Source: Nitriliruptoraceae bacterium (GTDB taxonomy: Bacteria; Actinomycetota; Nitriliruptoria; Nitriliruptorales; Nitriliruptoraceae). From it: a DNA stretch of 5,710 nucleotides. This document shows, piece after piece, positions 5,369 to 5,710 of this stretch. Both the position numbers and the translations under genes were made by a program. The stretch is taken from the NCBI GenBank assembly GCA_007118045.1, contig SKTG01000459.1, positions 1-5,710 of the forward strand. Reading direction: 5' to 3'. The notes beneath the pieces are model-generated. The model ran no database searches. It saw nothing but the letters and a program-made list of their open reading frames with translations, and had not been told where the DNA came from. Each line of letters opens with the position of its first letter. The first letter of the stretch is position 1.

Positions 5369-5710
5369 TCACGGTGGTGCGCGGTTCGGGTCGCCGGGTC
5401 GGCGGCGATCGTCAGATCCATCGGGACCGCTGGGTTGGCGGCCCGGTCCGCCTCGTCGTCGGTCGCGACCAGCGGTACCACCGGGTGGCCGGTCGCGGGG
5501 CCCGGTTCGTGCCCGGTCGCCGGGTGGATCGTGGCCGCCGGCGCCGTCTGGCGGTCGTCCGGGCCGGTCGGGCTGGTCGGGCCGTCCGGTCGGGTCGGTC
5601 TGGTCGGGCTGGTCGGTCCGGTGGGTGCGGTGGAAGGTGACGGTGGTGCCCTCGATGTGCAGGGTCCAGCCGTCGTGGTCGAAGCGGCGGTGGTGGCGTA
5701 GGCACAGCAG
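5369..5710 (-). CDS. HNH endonuclease, DUF222/13E12-type, C-terminal end (cut by window edge)
   Basis: Reading leftward from the right edge, the first residues are LLCLRHHRRFDHDGWTL, matching the end of the HNH nuclease fold in actinobacterial DUF222 proteins (typical form LCRxHHR...HxxGWTL). The two adjacent histidines belong to the HNH metal/active-site region. The DUF222 part and the start lie outside, so DUF222 membership is inferred from the style of this end. After TVTFHRTHRTD the chain turns into a low-complexity tail rich in Pro, Asp, Gly and Arg, running to a TGA at 5371-5369. In this frame, 2 of 50 codons end in A or T before 5560, but 25 of 63 after it. The frame one base over has only 6 of 63 and continues to a TGA at 5325-5323. 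The tail is therefore probably misread after a frameshift. These genes are often multicopy; their function is not firmly known. Confidence 0.72.
   Translation of the reverse strand: MLCLRHHRRFDHDGWTLHIEGTTVTFHRTHRTDQPDQTDPTGRPDQPDRPGRPPDGAGGHDPPGDRARTGPRDRPPGGTAGRDRRRGGPGRQPSGPDGSDDRRRPGDPNRAPP
5557..5622. repeat. Degenerate GGTCGG-type tandem repeat tract
   Basis: On the plus strand, GGTCGG and GGTCGGG units recur with short spacers. The 15-mer GGTCGGGCTGGTCGG occurs twice, at 5566-5580 and 5602-5616, with a period of 36 bases (12 codons). On the coding (minus) strand this gives runs such as TDQPDQTDPTGRPDQPDRP just after the HNH core. Such tracts are prone to replication slippage. The apparent frame change of the host gene lies inside this tract. 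Confidence 0.6.

Noticed and set aside
5557..5622. CRISPR array or intergenic tandem repeat
   Set aside because: Units are short, degenerate and unspaced, and lie inside a coding region with period in multiples of three; no CRISPR-like spacers.
4976..5640. Plus-strand open frames across rnpB and the HNH tail
   Set aside because: They run through a structured RNA and through antisense of the HNH gene, and show low-complexity Gly/Arg/Val runs without any family signature.

Overview
This is very GC-rich DNA (by eye around 70 %, with most codons ending in G or C). It reads as chromosome of a high-GC actinobacterium. The basis is the long NIF3 form with a PII-like insert followed directly by a coiled-coil/zinc-ribbon protein, a class A RNase P RNA, an OtsA-OtsB trehalose route, and the end of an HNH endonuclease of the DUF222/13E12 type that is abundant in Actinobacteria. 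A deep-branching class such as Nitriliruptoria or Acidimicrobiia is possible, but this window cannot settle it.

Layout. (1) Positions 1-1589, plus strand: the 3' part of a NIF3-family dinuclear-metal protein, cut by the left edge, then a complete C4 zinc-ribbon/coiled-coil protein 3 bases later. (2) Positions 1604-4693, minus strand: a tight three-gene operon read right to left, otsA (trehalose-6-phosphate synthase), otsB (trehalose-6-phosphate phosphatase), then a four-helix membrane protein with a degenerate GGDEF domain. The otsA stop and otsB start share the bases GTGA, and otsB and the GGDEF gene are 1 base apart. This operon converges on the zinc-ribbon gene with only 14 bases between stops. 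(3) Positions 4694-4778: a short divergent spacer that must hold the promoters of otsA (leftward) and rnpB (rightward). (4) Positions 4779-5162, plus strand: rnpB, bounded by a perfect 14-bp P1 helix. (5) Positions 5163-5322: no gene seen, but two possible hairpins. (6) Positions 5369-5710, minus strand: the C-terminal end of an HNH endonuclease, cut by the right edge. It contains a GGTCGG-type repeat tract, after which third-position GC moves to another frame, suggesting a frameshift.

How it works together. OtsA joins UDP- or GDP-glucose to glucose-6-phosphate, and OtsB removes the phosphate to release trehalose, a compatible solute and reserve sugar. The third cistron is translationally tied to them and carries a signalling-type domain. 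That domain has lost several residues needed to make cyclic di-GMP, so if it is linked to trehalose it probably senses or scaffolds rather than synthesises. The NIF3/zinc-ribbon pair and rnpB are housekeeping genes. No clearly new multi-gene system is visible. The points most worth a second look are the degenerate GGDEF protein fixed in the otsAB operon and the probable frameshift in the HNH gene.
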